Of a stretch of DNA of 64,000 nucleotides, positions 9,773 to 21,486 are shown piece by piece. The position numbers were made by a program, and so were the translations under genes. How positions within the stretch are numbered: position 1 is the first letter of the stretch; each line of letters begins with the position of its first letter. The stretch is taken from positions 62,001 to 126,000 of the forward strand of contig NZ_QQAY01000003.1 of NCBI RefSeq assembly GCF_003350505.1, given 5' to 3'. The notes beneath the pieces were generated by a model, which saw nothing but the letters and a program-made list of their open reading frames with translations, was not told the DNA's origin and ran no database searches. The stretch is from Falsibacillus pallidus. Its GTDB lineage: Bacteria > Bacillota > Bacilli > Bacillales > DSM-25281.

Positions 9773-11131
9773 TTAAACAACTTGTTCTGTTTCTTCCTGG
9801 GTTGGAAGGTCTTCAAGGACACGTACGAACTGTCCTTCATTATATGGATATCCTGCTTTGGTGATTTTCACTTTTACAAGCTTTCCTATCATTTCTTCTG
9901 ATGCAGGGAAGACAACTTTCAGATAGTTATCTGTGTAGCCTACATACATTCCTTCCATTTCTGCTTCTTTAAACGCTTCTTCCGGGATGACTTCAAGCAC
10001 TTCATCCTCAAATTGAGAAGCATATTCTTTTGCAAGCTGATCAGAGAGGTTAATCAAGCGGTGAACACGCTCGTTTTTGACTTCTTCATCAATCTGATCT
10101 TCCATTCTTGCAGCAGGTGTTCCTGTTCTCTTCGAATAAGGGAATACGTGAAGCTCGGAAAATTTATGTTCTTTTATAAAATTATAAGTTTCCATAAATT
10201 CTTCCTCAGATTCTCCAGGGAACCCTACAATGACGTCAGAAGTCACAGCAAGTCCAGGCAGAGCCTTCTTAAGCATGGACAATCTTTCTCCGAAGAATTC
10301 CATGGTGTATTTTCTTCTCATTCTCTTCAGAACGGTATTTGAACCAGATTGAAGTGGAATATGAAGATGGCGGACTACGATATTTGACTGATCGATGGCC
10401 TCAATGACTTCATCGGTAAGCTGGCTTGCTTCGATAGAAGAGATTCGAAGTCTTTTGATACCTTTTACATTCTTCTCAATATCCTTCAGTAATTGAGCAA
10501 GGTTGTAATCCTTCATATCTTCACCGTATCCGCCTGTATGGATTCCGGTAAGGACGATTTCTTTATATCCTGCATCAACGAGCTGCTGCGCCTGGCGAAT
10601 GACTTCCTGTGGATCACGGGATCTCATCAATCCACGTGCCCAAGGGATAATGCAGAATGTACAGAAGTTATTGCAGCCTTCCTGAATTTTCAGTGAGGCT
10701 CTCGTGCGGTCTGTAAATGCAGGTACATCTAGCTCTTCATAAACTCTATTTTTCATGATATTTCTTACACCATTGATTGGCTGGCGTTCTTGTTTAAATT
10801 GTTCAATATATTCAAGCATCTTGACCCTGTCCTGTGTCCCGACGACAACGTCTACTCCTGGAATGGCCATAATTTCAGCCGGGGAAGTCTGCGCATAGCA
10901 CCCTGTCACACAGATGACAGCGTCTGGGTTCTTCCTGATGGCACGGCGGATGACCTGGCGGCTTTTTTTATCTCCGGTATTTGTTACAGTACATGTATTA
11001 ATGACATAAACATCAGAGGTTGACTCAAACTCTGTCCGTTCATATCCATTTGCTTTAAATAATTGCCAAATAGCTTCTGTTTCGTAATGATTCACTTTAC
11101 ATCCAAGTGTATGAAAAGCAACAGTTGGCAT
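9773..11131 (-). CDS. mtaB: tRNA (N6-threonylcarbamoyladenosine37-C2) methylthiotransferase MtaB (YqeV)
   Basis: A 452-residue radical-SAM methylthiotransferase that makes ms2t6A37 in ANN-decoding tRNAs. The N-terminal UPF0004 domain has the three cluster cysteines (Cys11, Cys47, Cys78). The radical-SAM motif CNNFCTFC supplies Cys153, Cys157 and Cys160, and a TRAM domain lies at the C-terminus. I chose the ATG at 11131 because GAGGTGA is five bases upstream and the protein then begins MPTVAFHTLGCK, like its homologue. It follows rsmE by a few bases. Confidence 0.95.
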   Translation of the reverse strand: MPTVAFHTLGCKVNHYETEAIWQLFKANGYERTEFESTSDVYVINTCTVTNTGDKKSRQVIRRAIRKNPDAVICVTGCYAQTSPAEIMAIPGVDVVVGTQDRVKMLEYIEQFKQERQPINGVRNIMKNRVYEELDVPAFTDRTRASLKIQEGCNNFCTFCIIPWARGLMRSRDPQEVIRQAQQLVDAGYKEIVLTGIHTGGYGEDMKDYNLAQLLKDIEKNVKGIKRLRISSIEASQLTDEVIEAIDQSNIVVRHLHIPLQSGSNTVLKRMRRKYTMEFFGERLSMLKKALPGLAVTSDVIVGFPGESEEEFMETYNFIKEHKFSELHVFPYSKRTGTPAARMEDQIDEEVKNERVHRLINLSDQLAKEYASQFEDEVLEVIPEEAFKEAEMEGMYVGYTDNYLKVVFPASEEMIGKLVKVKITKAGYPYNEGQFVRVLEDLPTQEETEQVV

Positions 11132-11136
11132 TCTAT

Positions 11137-11889
11137 TCACCTCAATAACTCAAATTGATAGGAAATGGCCGATAATGCATATAACGGCGCTGTTTCCGTT
11201 CTTAATATTCTTGGCCCGAGGCCGCAAAGGATAAAACCGTTCTCTTCGAACATCGCTGCTTCTTTTTCACTTAACCCGCCTTCTGGCCCAAAAGCAATCA
11301 TGACGGATTGTCCGGGTTGAATTTCCTGCAATATAGCGGCAAAAGCAGATTTTTCTCCTTTTTTTGCACTTTCCTCAAAAGCAGCCAATTTATAATCATA
11401 ATCCTTCGACAATTCTAACAGCTGCTTTAGCTTGATGGGCGCATCTACAATAGGCACCACATTACGATGCGACTGCTCCGCAGCTTCAAGAGCAATTTTA
11501 TTCCATCGCTCCACCTTTTTTGTTCCTTTTTTTTCATCCCATTTCACGATGGAGCGGTCGGCTATAAAAGGGACAAAGTGATTGGCGCCCAATTCTGTCC
11601 CTTTTTGTACGATCAATTCCAATTTATCCCCTTTTGGCAGACCGCTCACGATGGCCACATCGATCGGCAGTTCTTTGTAACTATGCTCCCATTCTACAAT
11701 GGCAGCAGCAAGTTCTTCATTGGAAATTTCTTGTATCTCTGCGATGGCCGCTTCCCCGCTTTTAAACACAATGTAAAAGGAATCGCCTTCCTTCATCCGA
11801 AGGACTCTGACAATATGGTGAAACTGCTCACCATGCAATATCACTTTGTCTTCTCCATTATATGGTTCCGGAATAAAATACCTTTGCAT
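11137..11889 (-). CDS. rsmE: 16S rRNA m3U1498 methyltransferase RsmE (YqeU)
   Basis: A 250-residue SPOUT methyltransferase with an N-terminal PUA-like domain and a C-terminal knotted SAM-binding domain (GPEGGLSEKE at about residue 195 and GLGPRILRTETA near the end). It methylates U1498 of 16S rRNA. An upstream in-frame GTG at 11898 overlaps the AGGGGTG ribosome site, so the ATG at 11889 is the better start. It sits between prmA and mtaB as in other Bacilli. Confidence 0.95.
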   Translation of the reverse strand: MQRYFIPEPYNGEDKVILHGEQFHHIVRVLRMKEGDSFYIVFKSGEAAIAEIQEISNEELAAAIVEWEHSYKELPIDVAIVSGLPKGDKLELIVQKGTELGANHFVPFIADRSIVKWDEKKGTKKVERWNKIALEAAEQSHRNVVPIVDAPIKLKQLLELSKDYDYKLAAFEESAKKGEKSAFAAILQEIQPGQSVMIAFGPEGGLSEKEAAMFEENGFILCGLGPRILRTETAPLYALSAISYQFELLR

Positions 11890-11918
11890 CGAGGGCACCC
11901 CTGTTCATGGCTAATCTT

Positions 11919-12857
11919 TTACTTTTTCTTTGCAATGATTGCAACCCAGTCCTCCATAAGCATGGTTTCTTCGATTGCGAATCCTGCTGATTCAAGGGCA
12001 TCCTTGACCATCTGTTTTTTCTGCCCGATTATTCCTGAGGTGATGAAATAGCCTCCAGGCTTCACTGCCGCTGCAGCATCTTCCGTAAATAGAAGGATTA
12101 CTTCCGCCAATATATTGGCAACAACCACATCCACTTGTTGATCGATTCCATTCAACAAGTTGTTTTGTGCAACAGAGGCAATATCGTGGACTTTGTTTAG
12201 TTTGATGTTGAGTCGCGCAGAGTTCACAGCTACCTCATCAAGATCCAAAGCTGTTACTTTTTCAGCACCCAGCATGGCTGCAGCAATACTCAAAACACCA
12301 GAACCCGTACCCACATCAATTACTTGATCGCCTTTTTTCACTGTCCGCTCCAATGCTTGTATACACATTACAGTAGTTGGGTGAGTACCAGTTCCAAAGG
12401 CCATCCCTGGATCGAGTTCAATGATCAGTTCATCACTATTGACAGGCTGATATTCTTCCCAAGTAGGAACAATTGTAAACTTCTCTGAAATCTTCACAGG
12501 GTTGTAATACTTTTTCCATGCTGTTGCCCACTCTTCTTCGTTTACTTCACTGATTGTGACATGATTCAAGCCGATATCGATATTGAACAATACAAGATTG
12601 GTAATAGCCAGTTTGATTTCTTCAACCGTCTCACCGAGGAAGCTATTGACTGGGAGATACGCCTTTACGATGACACCCTCTTCAGGATAGTCATCAGGAT
12701 TAAGTTGGTAGATTTCGCCGAATTGGTCTTCCCGCTCTTTCTCTAATTCGAAAGGATCCTCGATCACCACTCCACTGGCACCTGCCTCATGAAGGATGTT
12801 TGAAATCGGTTCAACCGCTTCATTTGTCGTATGGATGCTAATTTCTGACCATTTCAT
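11919..12857 (-). CDS. prmA: Ribosomal protein L11 methyltransferase
   Basis: A 312-residue protein with an N-terminal substrate-recognition domain and a class I SAM-dependent fold: motif [13 protein letters not shown] near residue 185 and the VANILAEV catalytic-strand motif near residue 245. It trimethylates lysines and the N-terminus of L11. It lies 24 bp after dnaJ and before rsmE and mtaB, the standard Bacillus arrangement in which the heat-shock operon extends into RNA and protein modification genes. Confidence 0.96.
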   Translation of the reverse strand: MKWSEISIHTTNEAVEPISNILHEAGASGVVIEDPFELEKEREDQFGEIYQLNPDDYPEEGVIVKAYLPVNSFLGETVEEIKLAITNLVLFNIDIGLNHVTISEVNEEEWATAWKKYYNPVKISEKFTIVPTWEEYQPVNSDELIIELDPGMAFGTGTHPTTVMCIQALERTVKKGDQVIDVGTGSGVLSIAAAMLGAEKVTALDLDEVAVNSARLNIKLNKVHDIASVAQNNLLNGIDQQVDVVVANILAEVILLFTEDAAAAVKPGGYFITSGIIGQKKQMVKDALESAGFAIEETMLMEDWVAIIAKKK

Positions 12858-12881
12858 TGAACTACCAACTCCGTTTCAGTA

Positions 12882-14015
12882 TTATTCGCCTTTAAAGGCG
12901 CGTTTGACTTTATCAAAAAAGCTTTCTTGCTGTTCATCAGGAACACTTCCGCTGATCTCTGCAAATTCTCTCAACAGCTGCTTTTGTCTATCATCCAGCC
13001 TTGTTGGAGTCACAACCTTCACTTTGATATGCTGATCGCCGGTGCCATATCCCCTTACATTCGGGACGCCTTTTCCTTTTAATCTGAAGCGCGTTCCAGT
13101 CTGTGTTCCAGCAGGGATTTTCAGCTTCACCTTGCCATGTAGGGTAGGTACTTCTATTTCATCACCAAGTGCAGATTGAACAAATGTTATCGGCATTTCA
13201 CAATAAATATCGTCGCCGTCCCGGTCAAAGAATTCATGGGATCTTACATGGAACACCACATAAAGATCGCCTGCAGGGCCGCCATTGATTCCCGGTTCGC
13301 CCTGTCCTGAAATTCGAAGCTGCTGACCATCATCTATACCGGCAGGAATCTTAACGCTAATTTTTCTGCGCTTTTGAACTTTTCCTGTTCCACCGCAAGT
13401 AGTACATTTATCTTTGATTTCTTTGCCGGTACCATTGCAGTAATGGCAGACTCTTCGGTTCACAATTCTTCCGAATGGTGTATTCTGCTCTTCATTCAGC
13501 TGACCTGCACCTTTACAATGGGAACATGTTTCCGGTTTAGTACCCGGCTTTGCACCAGATCCATGGCATGTCTCACACGTTTCTTCGCGAGGAATTTCTA
13601 TTTCCGTTTCTTTGCCAAATACGGCATCTTCAAACGAAAGAGTCATAGTATATTGCAGATCCGCACCTTGTCGAGGGGCATTCGGATCGCGTCTGCGGCC
13701 GCCTCCGCCTCCAAAGAAGGTATTGAAGATATCTTCGAATCCTCCAAAACCGCCTCCGAAATCTGATCCACCGCCAAATCCTCCGAATCCCTGATTAGGA
13801 TCGGTATGGCCGAATTGGTCATAATGAGCGCGTTTTTGATCGTCGCTCAAGACTTCATAGGCTTCTTTTATTTCTTTAAATTTATCGGCAGCATCCGCTT
13901 CCTTATTGATATCAGGATGATATTTTTTAGAAAGCTTTCGATACGCCTTTTTAATTTCGTCTTTATTTGCACCTTTAGAAAGGCCTAGGACCTCATAAAA
14001 ATCCCGTTTGCTCAT
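12882..14015 (-). CDS. dnaJ: Chaperone DnaJ (Hsp40)
   Basis: A 377-residue DnaJ. The J-domain carries HPD (about residues 33-35), followed by a Gly/Phe-rich linker (about 70-105), four CxxCxGxG zinc repeats (about 145-205) and the C-terminal substrate domains. The ATG at 14015 has GGAGTGA upstream and gives [11 protein letters not shown], like homologues; an in-frame GTG three codons earlier lacks its own ribosome site. It stimulates the DnaK ATPase. Confidence 0.97.
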   Translation of the reverse strand: MSKRDFYEVLGLSKGANKDEIKKAYRKLSKKYHPDINKEADAADKFKEIKEAYEVLSDDQKRAHYDQFGHTDPNQGFGGFGGGSDFGGGFGGFEDIFNTFFGGGGGRRRDPNAPRQGADLQYTMTLSFEDAVFGKETEIEIPREETCETCHGSGAKPGTKPETCSHCKGAGQLNEEQNTPFGRIVNRRVCHYCNGTGKEIKDKCTTCGGTGKVQKRRKISVKIPAGIDDGQQLRISGQGEPGINGGPAGDLYVVFHVRSHEFFDRDGDDIYCEMPITFVQSALGDEIEVPTLHGKVKLKIPAGTQTGTRFRLKGKGVPNVRGYGTGDQHIKVKVVTPTRLDDRQKQLLREFAEISGSVPDEQQESFFDKVKRAFKGE

Positions 14016-14111
14016 AAAATTCACTCCCGATTCGATTCACATAAAGATTATTTTAACATTGAACAAAATTTAGTTGCAAGCATTAAAAGCGGAAGGCGCC
14101 TCATGCCAAAC

Positions 14112-14150
14112 AAAAAGCCAAAGCCAAGAATGACCTGACTTTGACTTTTT
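14112..14150 (-). terminator. Stem-loop between dnaK and dnaJ (attenuating terminator)
   Basis: A 15-bp stem (14112-14126 with 14136-14150, two G-U pairs) ends in a T run on the minus strand. It lies right after dnaK and would lower read-through into dnaJ or protect the dnaK 3' end. The remaining spacer also holds a 24-nt piece resembling the 5' end of the structured repeat seen at 24414 and 39534. Confidence 0.8.
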
Positions 14151-14180
14151 CGTTCAATGTTTTAACTTGACCAGCTTAGA

Positions 14181-16025
<1,845 letters not shown>

Positions 16026-16042
16026 TTATTTATATGTATCGT

Positions 16043-16627
16043 TTATTGATTGACTTTAACCATAGATGGTCTGATGACGCGATCTTTAAGCTTATACCCT
16101 TTTTGGAATTCTTCAACCACGACATTTGATTCATGGCCAGGGTCTTCCACTTGCATGACCGCTTGGTGAAGATGTGGGTCGAATTCTGTTCCGACTGCTT
16201 CGATCGGTTCGACACCCTCTTTTTTCAATGCCTCGATCAAACTTCTATAAACCATGTCCATCCCTTGTAGAAGAGATTTTGTCTGTTCATTTTCAGGTGC
16301 CATCTGCATAGCACGCTCAAAATTATCAATGGCCGGAAGTAGATCGGATATTAAGCTTTGCGCTCTATATTTTTCGCTCGATTCTTTGTCTAAATTGACA
16401 CGTCGGCGGAAGTTTTCAAAATCAGCGCGCAGACGGAAGTAGCGGTTTTCGGACTCTTCCAGTTTTGCTTCCAATTCAGAAGCAAGACTTGAACCCTCTT
16501 CGTTTTGCTGTTCTGCCGCTTCAACTGTTTCTTCATCGACAGATTCAGCTTCATCAAATACTTCCTCTACCACTTCGTCCACTGCTTCATTGTTCATTTC
16601 TCCAGTGTTGTTTGTTTTTTCTGCCAT
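16043..16627 (-). CDS. grpE: GrpE nucleotide exchange factor
   Basis: A 194-residue protein. An acidic N-terminal tail (residues 1-50) precedes a long coiled coil (about 50-105) and a C-terminal beta domain with the [14 protein letters not shown] signature. It releases ADP from DnaK. It has a strong AAGGAGG site, lies 32 bp before dnaK, and follows a long intercistronic hairpin downstream of hrcA. Confidence 0.97.
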   Translation of the reverse strand: MAEKTNNTGEMNNEAVDEVVEEVFDEAESVDEETVEAAEQQNEEGSSLASELEAKLEESENRYFRLRADFENFRRRVNLDKESSEKYRAQSLISDLLPAIDNFERAMQMAPENEQTKSLLQGMDMVYRSLIEALKKEGVEPIEAVGTEFDPHLHQAVMQVEDPGHESNVVVEEFQKGYKLKDRVIRPSMVKVNQ

Positions 16628-16676
16628 TGCCTTTCACCTCCTTAAAATAGTGTGCTTCTATTCTATAAAGATTAAC

Positions 16677-16747
16677 GGCTGATTCCGGGGCGCTGTCTAA
16701 AAGAAGGAATTATTCCATCCTGAACATGCGCCCTACTTGAATCAGCC
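16677..16747 (-). promoter_or_regulatory. Long intercistronic hairpin between hrcA and grpE
   Basis: A 9-bp outer stem (16677-16685 with 16739-16747), a 6-bp inner GGGCGC/GCGCCC pairing (16688-16693 with 16728-16733) and an apical GGAAT/ATTCC hairpin form one long structure. There is no T run, so it is not a simple terminator. In B. subtilis the operon mRNA is cut between hrcA and grpE, and this hairpin would cap the stable grpE-dnaK 5' end. Confidence 0.7.
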
Positions 16748-16778
16748 TCATGTATTTCCCCTAACAATATGTCCACTA

Positions 16779-17813
16779 TCATTCGCTTTGATACAAATTC
16801 GTCAATGCGAGAGACATATCATGCGTTAAGAAATCCAATAGGCTGATGACCCTGGAATATTCCATCCGGGTCGGGCCGAGTATGGCAATTTTGCCTAATT
16901 GTTCATCACCCATGGAATAAGTTGCCGTTATCAAGCTGCAGTTTTCCATCGTGATATTGTTGTTCTCTTTGCCGATTTTTACATGAATTCCTTTGGGAGC
17001 CTTTTTGAACAGATCGTAAATACCCTGCTCTTGCTCTATAAGGTTCATAATCGACCTGATTTTTTGAACATCATTGAATTCAGGCTGATTCAACATGTTT
17101 GTTTTTCCGCCGAAAAAAATCTTTTCATGGTTTGGAACCGTTATGGTTTCCGCCATTGTCTTCATGATGGAATCGTAGTTCTGAATATGCTGGCTCAAAA
17201 TATGGGCGACTTCTTTATAAATCTTATCTTTCAAATCAGCCAACGGTGTTCCGGACAAACGCGAATTCAGAATATTGACCAGCTTCTCCAGTCCGCTTGA
17301 ATCGAGCCCTGGCGGAACAGGAAAAAGTTTATTTTCCACATGGCCGGTATCAGTAATGATGATCGCCACGGCTGTATCTTGGTTCAGAGGAACAATCTGA
17401 AGCCTCTTCAGTTTATTTTCCTTAACCTCAGGTCCAAGGATGATAGCAGTATAATTTGTCAATTCGGAAAGTATTTTCGCAGAATTCTGCACGATTTTTT
17501 CCATCTCATACAGCTTATCTGCAAAAATAGACCTGATGACTCCTACATCCTTAGGATTCAGCTTTTGGGGAGACAGTAAATTGTCTACATAAAACCTGTA
17601 TCCTTTATCCGAAGGTACCCTTCCTGAAGAAGTGTGGGTTTTTTCAATGAAACCCAATTCCTCGAGATCGGCCATTTCATTCCGTATAGTCGCGGAACTA
17701 AAGGAGATTTCTTCTTTTTTTGAAAGGGTGCGTGAGCCGACAGGTTGTGCAGACCGAATGAAATCATCAACTATGACTTGAAGAATAAAAAGTTGTCGAT
17801 CTGTTAACAACAT
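16779..17813 (-). CDS. hrcA: Heat-inducible repressor HrcA
   Basis: A 344-residue HrcA with an N-terminal winged-helix DNA-binding domain (about residues 1-75, including GSRTLSKK and [14 protein letters not shown]) and a C-terminal GAF-like dimerisation domain. It represses its own operon through CIRCE and depends on GroEL for activity. The ATG at 17813 has AGAGGTGA upstream, and the CIRCE element lies in the short leader. Confidence 0.97.
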   Translation of the reverse strand: MLLTDRQLFILQVIVDDFIRSAQPVGSRTLSKKEEISFSSATIRNEMADLEELGFIEKTHTSSGRVPSDKGYRFYVDNLLSPQKLNPKDVGVIRSIFADKLYEMEKIVQNSAKILSELTNYTAIILGPEVKENKLKRLQIVPLNQDTAVAIIITDTGHVENKLFPVPPGLDSSGLEKLVNILNSRLSGTPLADLKDKIYKEVAHILSQHIQNYDSIMKTMAETITVPNHEKIFFGGKTNMLNQPEFNDVQKIRSIMNLIEQEQGIYDLFKKAPKGIHVKIGKENNNITMENCSLITATYSMGDEQLGKIAILGPTRMEYSRVISLLDFLTHDMSLALTNLYQSE

Positions 17814-17825
17814 TCATCACCTCTG

Positions 17826-17852
17826 TTAGCACTCTAAAATGATGAGTGCTAA
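17826..17852 (-). promoter_or_regulatory. CIRCE operator
   Basis: A perfect TTAGCACTC-N9-GAGTGCTAA inverted repeat, the binding site of HrcA, placed between the promoter and the hrcA start. Confidence 0.97.
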
Positions 17853-17862
17853 ATCTAATATT

Positions 17863-17891
17863 AAATTATCAAAATGATAAAATGATGTCAA
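17863..17891 (-). promoter_or_regulatory. Sigma-A promoter of the hrcA-grpE-dnaK-dnaJ operon
   Basis: TTGACA (17886-17891) and TAATTT (17863-17868) are 17 bp apart on the minus strand, just upstream of CIRCE. Confidence 0.85.
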
Positions 17892-17895
17892 TGAT

Positions 17896-19038
17896 TTAGG
17901 ATTGAATTACTCCGAGGAAGGACTGAAAAACCTCGTTCCCTAAAAACTTTCCTTCCCTTGTCAATTTTAAATGCCCATTATCTATTTCCACCAATTGACG
18001 CTCAGACATTTCTATTATCGGCGCATTGAAAATATCCATCATGGATTCGCCGAATTTTTGCTCGAACAATTCAATGGATACTCCCTCAGTCTTTCTTAGT
18101 CCGAGGAACATCTCTTCTTCCATTTTTTCCGCAATGGTCACTTTATGCTGTTCCATGAAAGGAAGCTGATCCTCCTCGAGCGGGAGCATATATTTCTTCA
18201 ATGGGCCATAATTGGAGTTCCGGCTGTCTTTTGTATAACTGTGTGCACCTGCTCCAAATCCAAAATACTGTTCATTGTTCCAATATACCAAGTTGTGTCT
18301 GCTTTCAAACCCCGGCTTGGCAAAATTACTGATTTCATACTGTTTAAGGCCGGAAACTTCCATTTTTTCCATCAGAAGTCCATACATTTCTGCTTCAGTT
18401 TCTTCAGTCGGGAGCAAAAGCTTTCCTTTTCTCATCAAGTTATAAAAAACCGTTTTCGGCTCAACGATAAGTGAATATCCGGAATAATGCGGCAGCCCGA
18501 ACCTCAATGCTTCTTCCACTGTCTCTTTAAAATCAGCAAGTGTCTGCCCTGGGAGGCTGTAGATCAGATCGATGCTGATATTATCAAAACCTGCTTTTTC
18601 CGCATTGGCAATGGATGCATACACATCCTCTGCTTTATGGGAGCGGCCGATCCGCTTTAATAGTTCATCATTAAAGGACTGCACCCCATAGCTGAGTCTA
18701 TTGACGCCATATTCCTTCAAAATTTTCAGCTTCTCAATAGAAAGGTCGCCAGGATTTGCCTCAAAAGTAAATTCTCCTTGATCGAAAGGCAGCACTTCCC
18801 TAATATTCCTGCAGAGGGTTTCTAATTGTTTTTCATTTAGTGCAGTCGGGGTCCCGCCTCCCACAAATATGGTCTTTAGCCGTTCTGCAGGATATTTATC
18901 CATGGCCAATGTCATTTCCTTTTTGAGAGAAGCCAGATATTCATCGACTGGCTGGCCTTCAAAGAAAAACTTATTAAAATCGCAGTAATGGCAAATATGG
19001 TGGCAGAACGGTATATGGATATATGCAGATTCAATCAT
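17896..19038 (-). CDS. hemW: Radical-SAM heme chaperone HemW (YqeR)
   Basis: A 380-residue HemW/HemN-like protein. The radical-SAM cluster motif is Cys12, Cys16, Cys19 (CHHICHYC), followed by GGGTPT (about residue 61). It lacks the N-terminal extension of true coproporphyrinogen III dehydrogenase, as expected for the heme-inserting HemW subgroup. The assignment to HemW rather than HemN rests on length, motif and synteny (lepA-hemW-hrcA). Confidence 0.93.
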   Translation of the reverse strand: MIESAYIHIPFCHHICHYCDFNKFFFEGQPVDEYLASLKKEMTLAMDKYPAERLKTIFVGGGTPTALNEKQLETLCRNIREVLPFDQGEFTFEANPGDLSIEKLKILKEYGVNRLSYGVQSFNDELLKRIGRSHKAEDVYASIANAEKAGFDNISIDLIYSLPGQTLADFKETVEEALRFGLPHYSGYSLIVEPKTVFYNLMRKGKLLLPTEETEAEMYGLLMEKMEVSGLKQYEISNFAKPGFESRHNLVYWNNEQYFGFGAGAHSYTKDSRNSNYGPLKKYMLPLEEDQLPFMEQHKVTIAEKMEEEMFLGLRKTEGVSIELFEQKFGESMMDIFNAPIIEMSERQLVEIDNGHLKLTREGKFLGNEVFQSFLGVIQS

Positions 19039-19106
19039 GAAATCACCGTCATTTCTTCATTATCTTTGCTTTTTCGGCAATATTTTAAAACTAGAGTCAT
19101 AAGAAA

Positions 19107-19141
19107 AAGGGGCAGTGCCGGATTCCGTAACTGCTCCCCTT
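19107..19141 (-). terminator. Terminator after lepA
   Basis: A stem of about 10 bp (19107-19116 with 19130-19141, one bulge) is followed by Ts on the minus strand, between lepA and hemW. Confidence 0.75.
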
Positions 19142-19151
19142 CATAATTTTT

Positions 19152-20987
19152 TTATTTCGGTTTATTTTGATCGTCCATCTTCAGGACAGCCATGAACGCT
19201 TCTTGAGGCACTTCAACAGAACCTACCTGCTTCATGCGCTTCTTACCTTCTTTTTGTTTTTCAAGAAGCTTTCTCTTACGGGAAATGTCTCCCCCGTAGC
19301 ATTTTGCCAATACATTCTTGCGCATGGCCTTGATTGTAGATCGGGCCACAATCTTCTGTCCGATGGCCGCTTGGATCGGAACCTCGAATTGCTGGCGCGG
19401 AATTAATTCTTTCAGCTTATCAACAATGACTTTACCACGCTCATAAGCAAAGTCCTTGTGAACGATGAAACTGAGGGCATCTACTTTTTCTGCATTCAAC
19501 AGAATATCCATTTTCACCAGCTTGGAAGCTTTATAGCCGATCAATTCATAGTCAAAAGACGCATACCCTTTTGTATTCGACTTCAATTGGTCAAAGAAGT
19601 CATAAACGATTTCTGATAAAGGAATTTCATAAACGACACTTACACGGGTTTCGTCCATGTACTGCATATCAATGAAGATTCCACGCTTTGTCTGGCAGAG
19701 CTCCATTACAGGACCGACAAAATCATTAGGCACCATCATGGTCGCTTTGACATACGGCTCTTCGACATAATCGATTTTTTGAGGATCGGGCATGTTGGAT
19801 GGATTGTCGACATTAAGTTCCTCTCCATCAGTCATAGTGACCTTGTAGATAACGCTAGGTGCAGTGGTGATAAGATCGATCTTGAATTCACGTTCAATGC
19901 GCTCCTGGATGATTTCCATATGAAGAAGTCCAAGGAATCCACAACGGAAACCAAAGCCAAGCGCCTGGGATGTTTCCGGTTCGAATTGCAGGGCCGAGTC
20001 ATTCAGCTCCAATTTTTCCAATGCTTCACGCAAGTCATTGAACTTGGAAGAATCAATCGGATAAAGTCCGCAATATACCATCGGATTAAGTTTGCGGTAG
20101 CCTGGAAGCGGTTCTGCGGCAGGTTTTTTAGCACTTGTGATGGTATCACCGACGCGTGTATCCCCGACGTTTTTAATAGCGGCTGTCAGGAATCCAACAT
20201 CCCCTACAGTCAATTCATCGCGCATCGTTGCTTTTGGTGTGAATACCCCTAATTCCGTCACTTCGAACTCTTTACCGGTCGCCATCATTTTCACTTTATC
20301 CCCGACCTTGACGGATCCTTCAACGACGCGGATATATGCGACGACTCCTCGGTAGGAATCGTAGAGGGAGTCAAAGATCAATGCTTTCAACGGACCTTCC
20401 GGATCTCCTTCAGGGGCAGGCACAGTCTTAACAACCTGTTCAAGAATATCTTCTATTCCGATGCCGGCTTTTGCTGAAGCCAACACAGCTTCTGAGGCAT
20501 CGAGTCCGATTACATCTTCGATTTCTTTCCTTACGCGTTCAGGGTCAGCAGCAGGAAGGTCGATCTTGTTGATGACCGGGAGGATTTCCAGGTTATTATC
20601 AATGGCAAGATAAACATTTGCCAGTGTCTGCGCTTCAATACCCTGCGCTGCATCAACTACAAGGACTGCTCCTTCGCACGCTGCAAGGCTTCGGGAAACT
20701 TCGTATGTAAAGTCGACGTGCCCCGGTGTATCAATAAGATGGAAGATATATTCTTCTCCATCTTTTGCTTTATAATTTAACTGTACAGCATTCAGTTTGA
20801 TCGTAATTCCGCGTTCACGCTCTAAGTCCATGGAATCAAGAAGCTGGTTTTTCATTTCCCTGGATGTTAAAGCATTTGTCTTTTCCAGGATGCGGTCAGC
20901 TAGTGTTGATTTTCCATGGTCAATATGAGCGATGATCGAGAAGTTGCGAATTTTTTGTTGTCTTTTTAATTTCTCTTCACGATTCAT
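19152..20987 (-). CDS. lepA: Elongation factor 4 (LepA) GTPase
   Basis: A 611-residue translational GTPase. G1 is AHIDHGKST (20-28), G3 is DTPGHVDF and G4 is NKID. EF-G-like domains II, III and V follow, then the LepA-specific C-terminal domain ([20 protein letters not shown]). It acts on ribosomes under stress or during biogenesis. ACAGGAGTG lies upstream of the ATG, and a strong promoter is at 21032-21060. Confidence 0.97.
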   Translation of the reverse strand: MNREEKLKRQQKIRNFSIIAHIDHGKSTLADRILEKTNALTSREMKNQLLDSMDLERERGITIKLNAVQLNYKAKDGEEYIFHLIDTPGHVDFTYEVSRSLAACEGAVLVVDAAQGIEAQTLANVYLAIDNNLEILPVINKIDLPAADPERVRKEIEDVIGLDASEAVLASAKAGIGIEDILEQVVKTVPAPEGDPEGPLKALIFDSLYDSYRGVVAYIRVVEGSVKVGDKVKMMATGKEFEVTELGVFTPKATMRDELTVGDVGFLTAAIKNVGDTRVGDTITSAKKPAAEPLPGYRKLNPMVYCGLYPIDSSKFNDLREALEKLELNDSALQFEPETSQALGFGFRCGFLGLLHMEIIQERIEREFKIDLITTAPSVIYKVTMTDGEELNVDNPSNMPDPQKIDYVEEPYVKATMMVPNDFVGPVMELCQTKRGIFIDMQYMDETRVSVVYEIPLSEIVYDFFDQLKSNTKGYASFDYELIGYKASKLVKMDILLNAEKVDALSFIVHKDFAYERGKVIVDKLKELIPRQQFEVPIQAAIGQKIVARSTIKAMRKNVLAKCYGGDISRKRKLLEKQKEGKKRMKQVGSVEVPQEAFMAVLKMDDQNKPK

Positions 20988-21031
20988 TCAATGTTTCACT
21001 CCTGTTTTTCGACACATGTACACTATTTTTG

Positions 21032-21060
21032 ATTATATCAGCACAAAATGGAAGATTCAA
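21032..21060 (-). promoter_or_regulatory. Sigma-A promoter of lepA
   Basis: TTGAAT (21055-21060) and TATAAT (21032-21037) are 17 bp apart on the minus strand. Confidence 0.85.
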
Positions 21061-21109
21061 CGAAAATCAGGAATCACTATAATGCCGCTTAATTCAAAAC
21101 ATGAAAGAT

Positions 21110-21132
21110 GCACGTCCTGATTTTGGACGTGC
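21110..21132 (-). terminator. Stem-loop after yqxA
   Basis: A perfect 8-bp GC-rich stem (21110-21117 with 21125-21132) lies just after the yqxA stop. Its T tract is weak. Confidence 0.6.
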
Positions 21133-21141
21133 ATTCATTTA

Positions 21142-21483
21142 TTATATGAGTGACGCAATAAGATTGACCAGTTTTTCCATCAAAGATCGGATTGAATCAG
21201 CAAGGGATTTACCGATACTCGAAAAGAAGTTGAATGTTTTCATTTCTTGCAGCTGCTTTTTCTTTGTTTCAATATCACTGGAAGAAACATCTTTTCCTAA
21301 TACAGATGCTTCAACATCGCCGCCGCTATCTTTTTTTATGGAAAGAGGCGATTCCAATCCCGCATCCTGTCCTTTGAGATTGTGCATTCCTTCATTCGCT
21401 TTTTCCATGCCCATTAAAACACCGATAAATAATATAGAAACAAGAAGGATGCATTTTAACATGAACATTTTCATCTTCATCAA
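21142..21483 (-). CDS. yqxA: YqxA-like protein (DUF3679)
   Basis: A 113-residue protein with an N-terminal hydrophobic segment (about residues 6-24), a charged middle and an amphipathic C-terminal helix. It lies 3 bp after spoIIP, as yqxA does in B. subtilis, and length and layout agree. The start is ambiguous: the first TTG overlaps the AGAGG site, and ATGs a few codons in are equally plausible. Its function is unknown, but co-transcription with gpr-spoIIP suggests sporulation expression. Confidence 0.8.
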   Translation of the reverse strand: MMKMKMFMLKCILLVSILFIGVLMGMEKANEGMHNLKGQDAGLESPLSIKKDSGGDVEASVLGKDVSSSDIETKKKQLQEMKTFNFFSSIGKSLADSIRSLMEKLVNLIASLI

Positions 21484-21486
21484 CCT

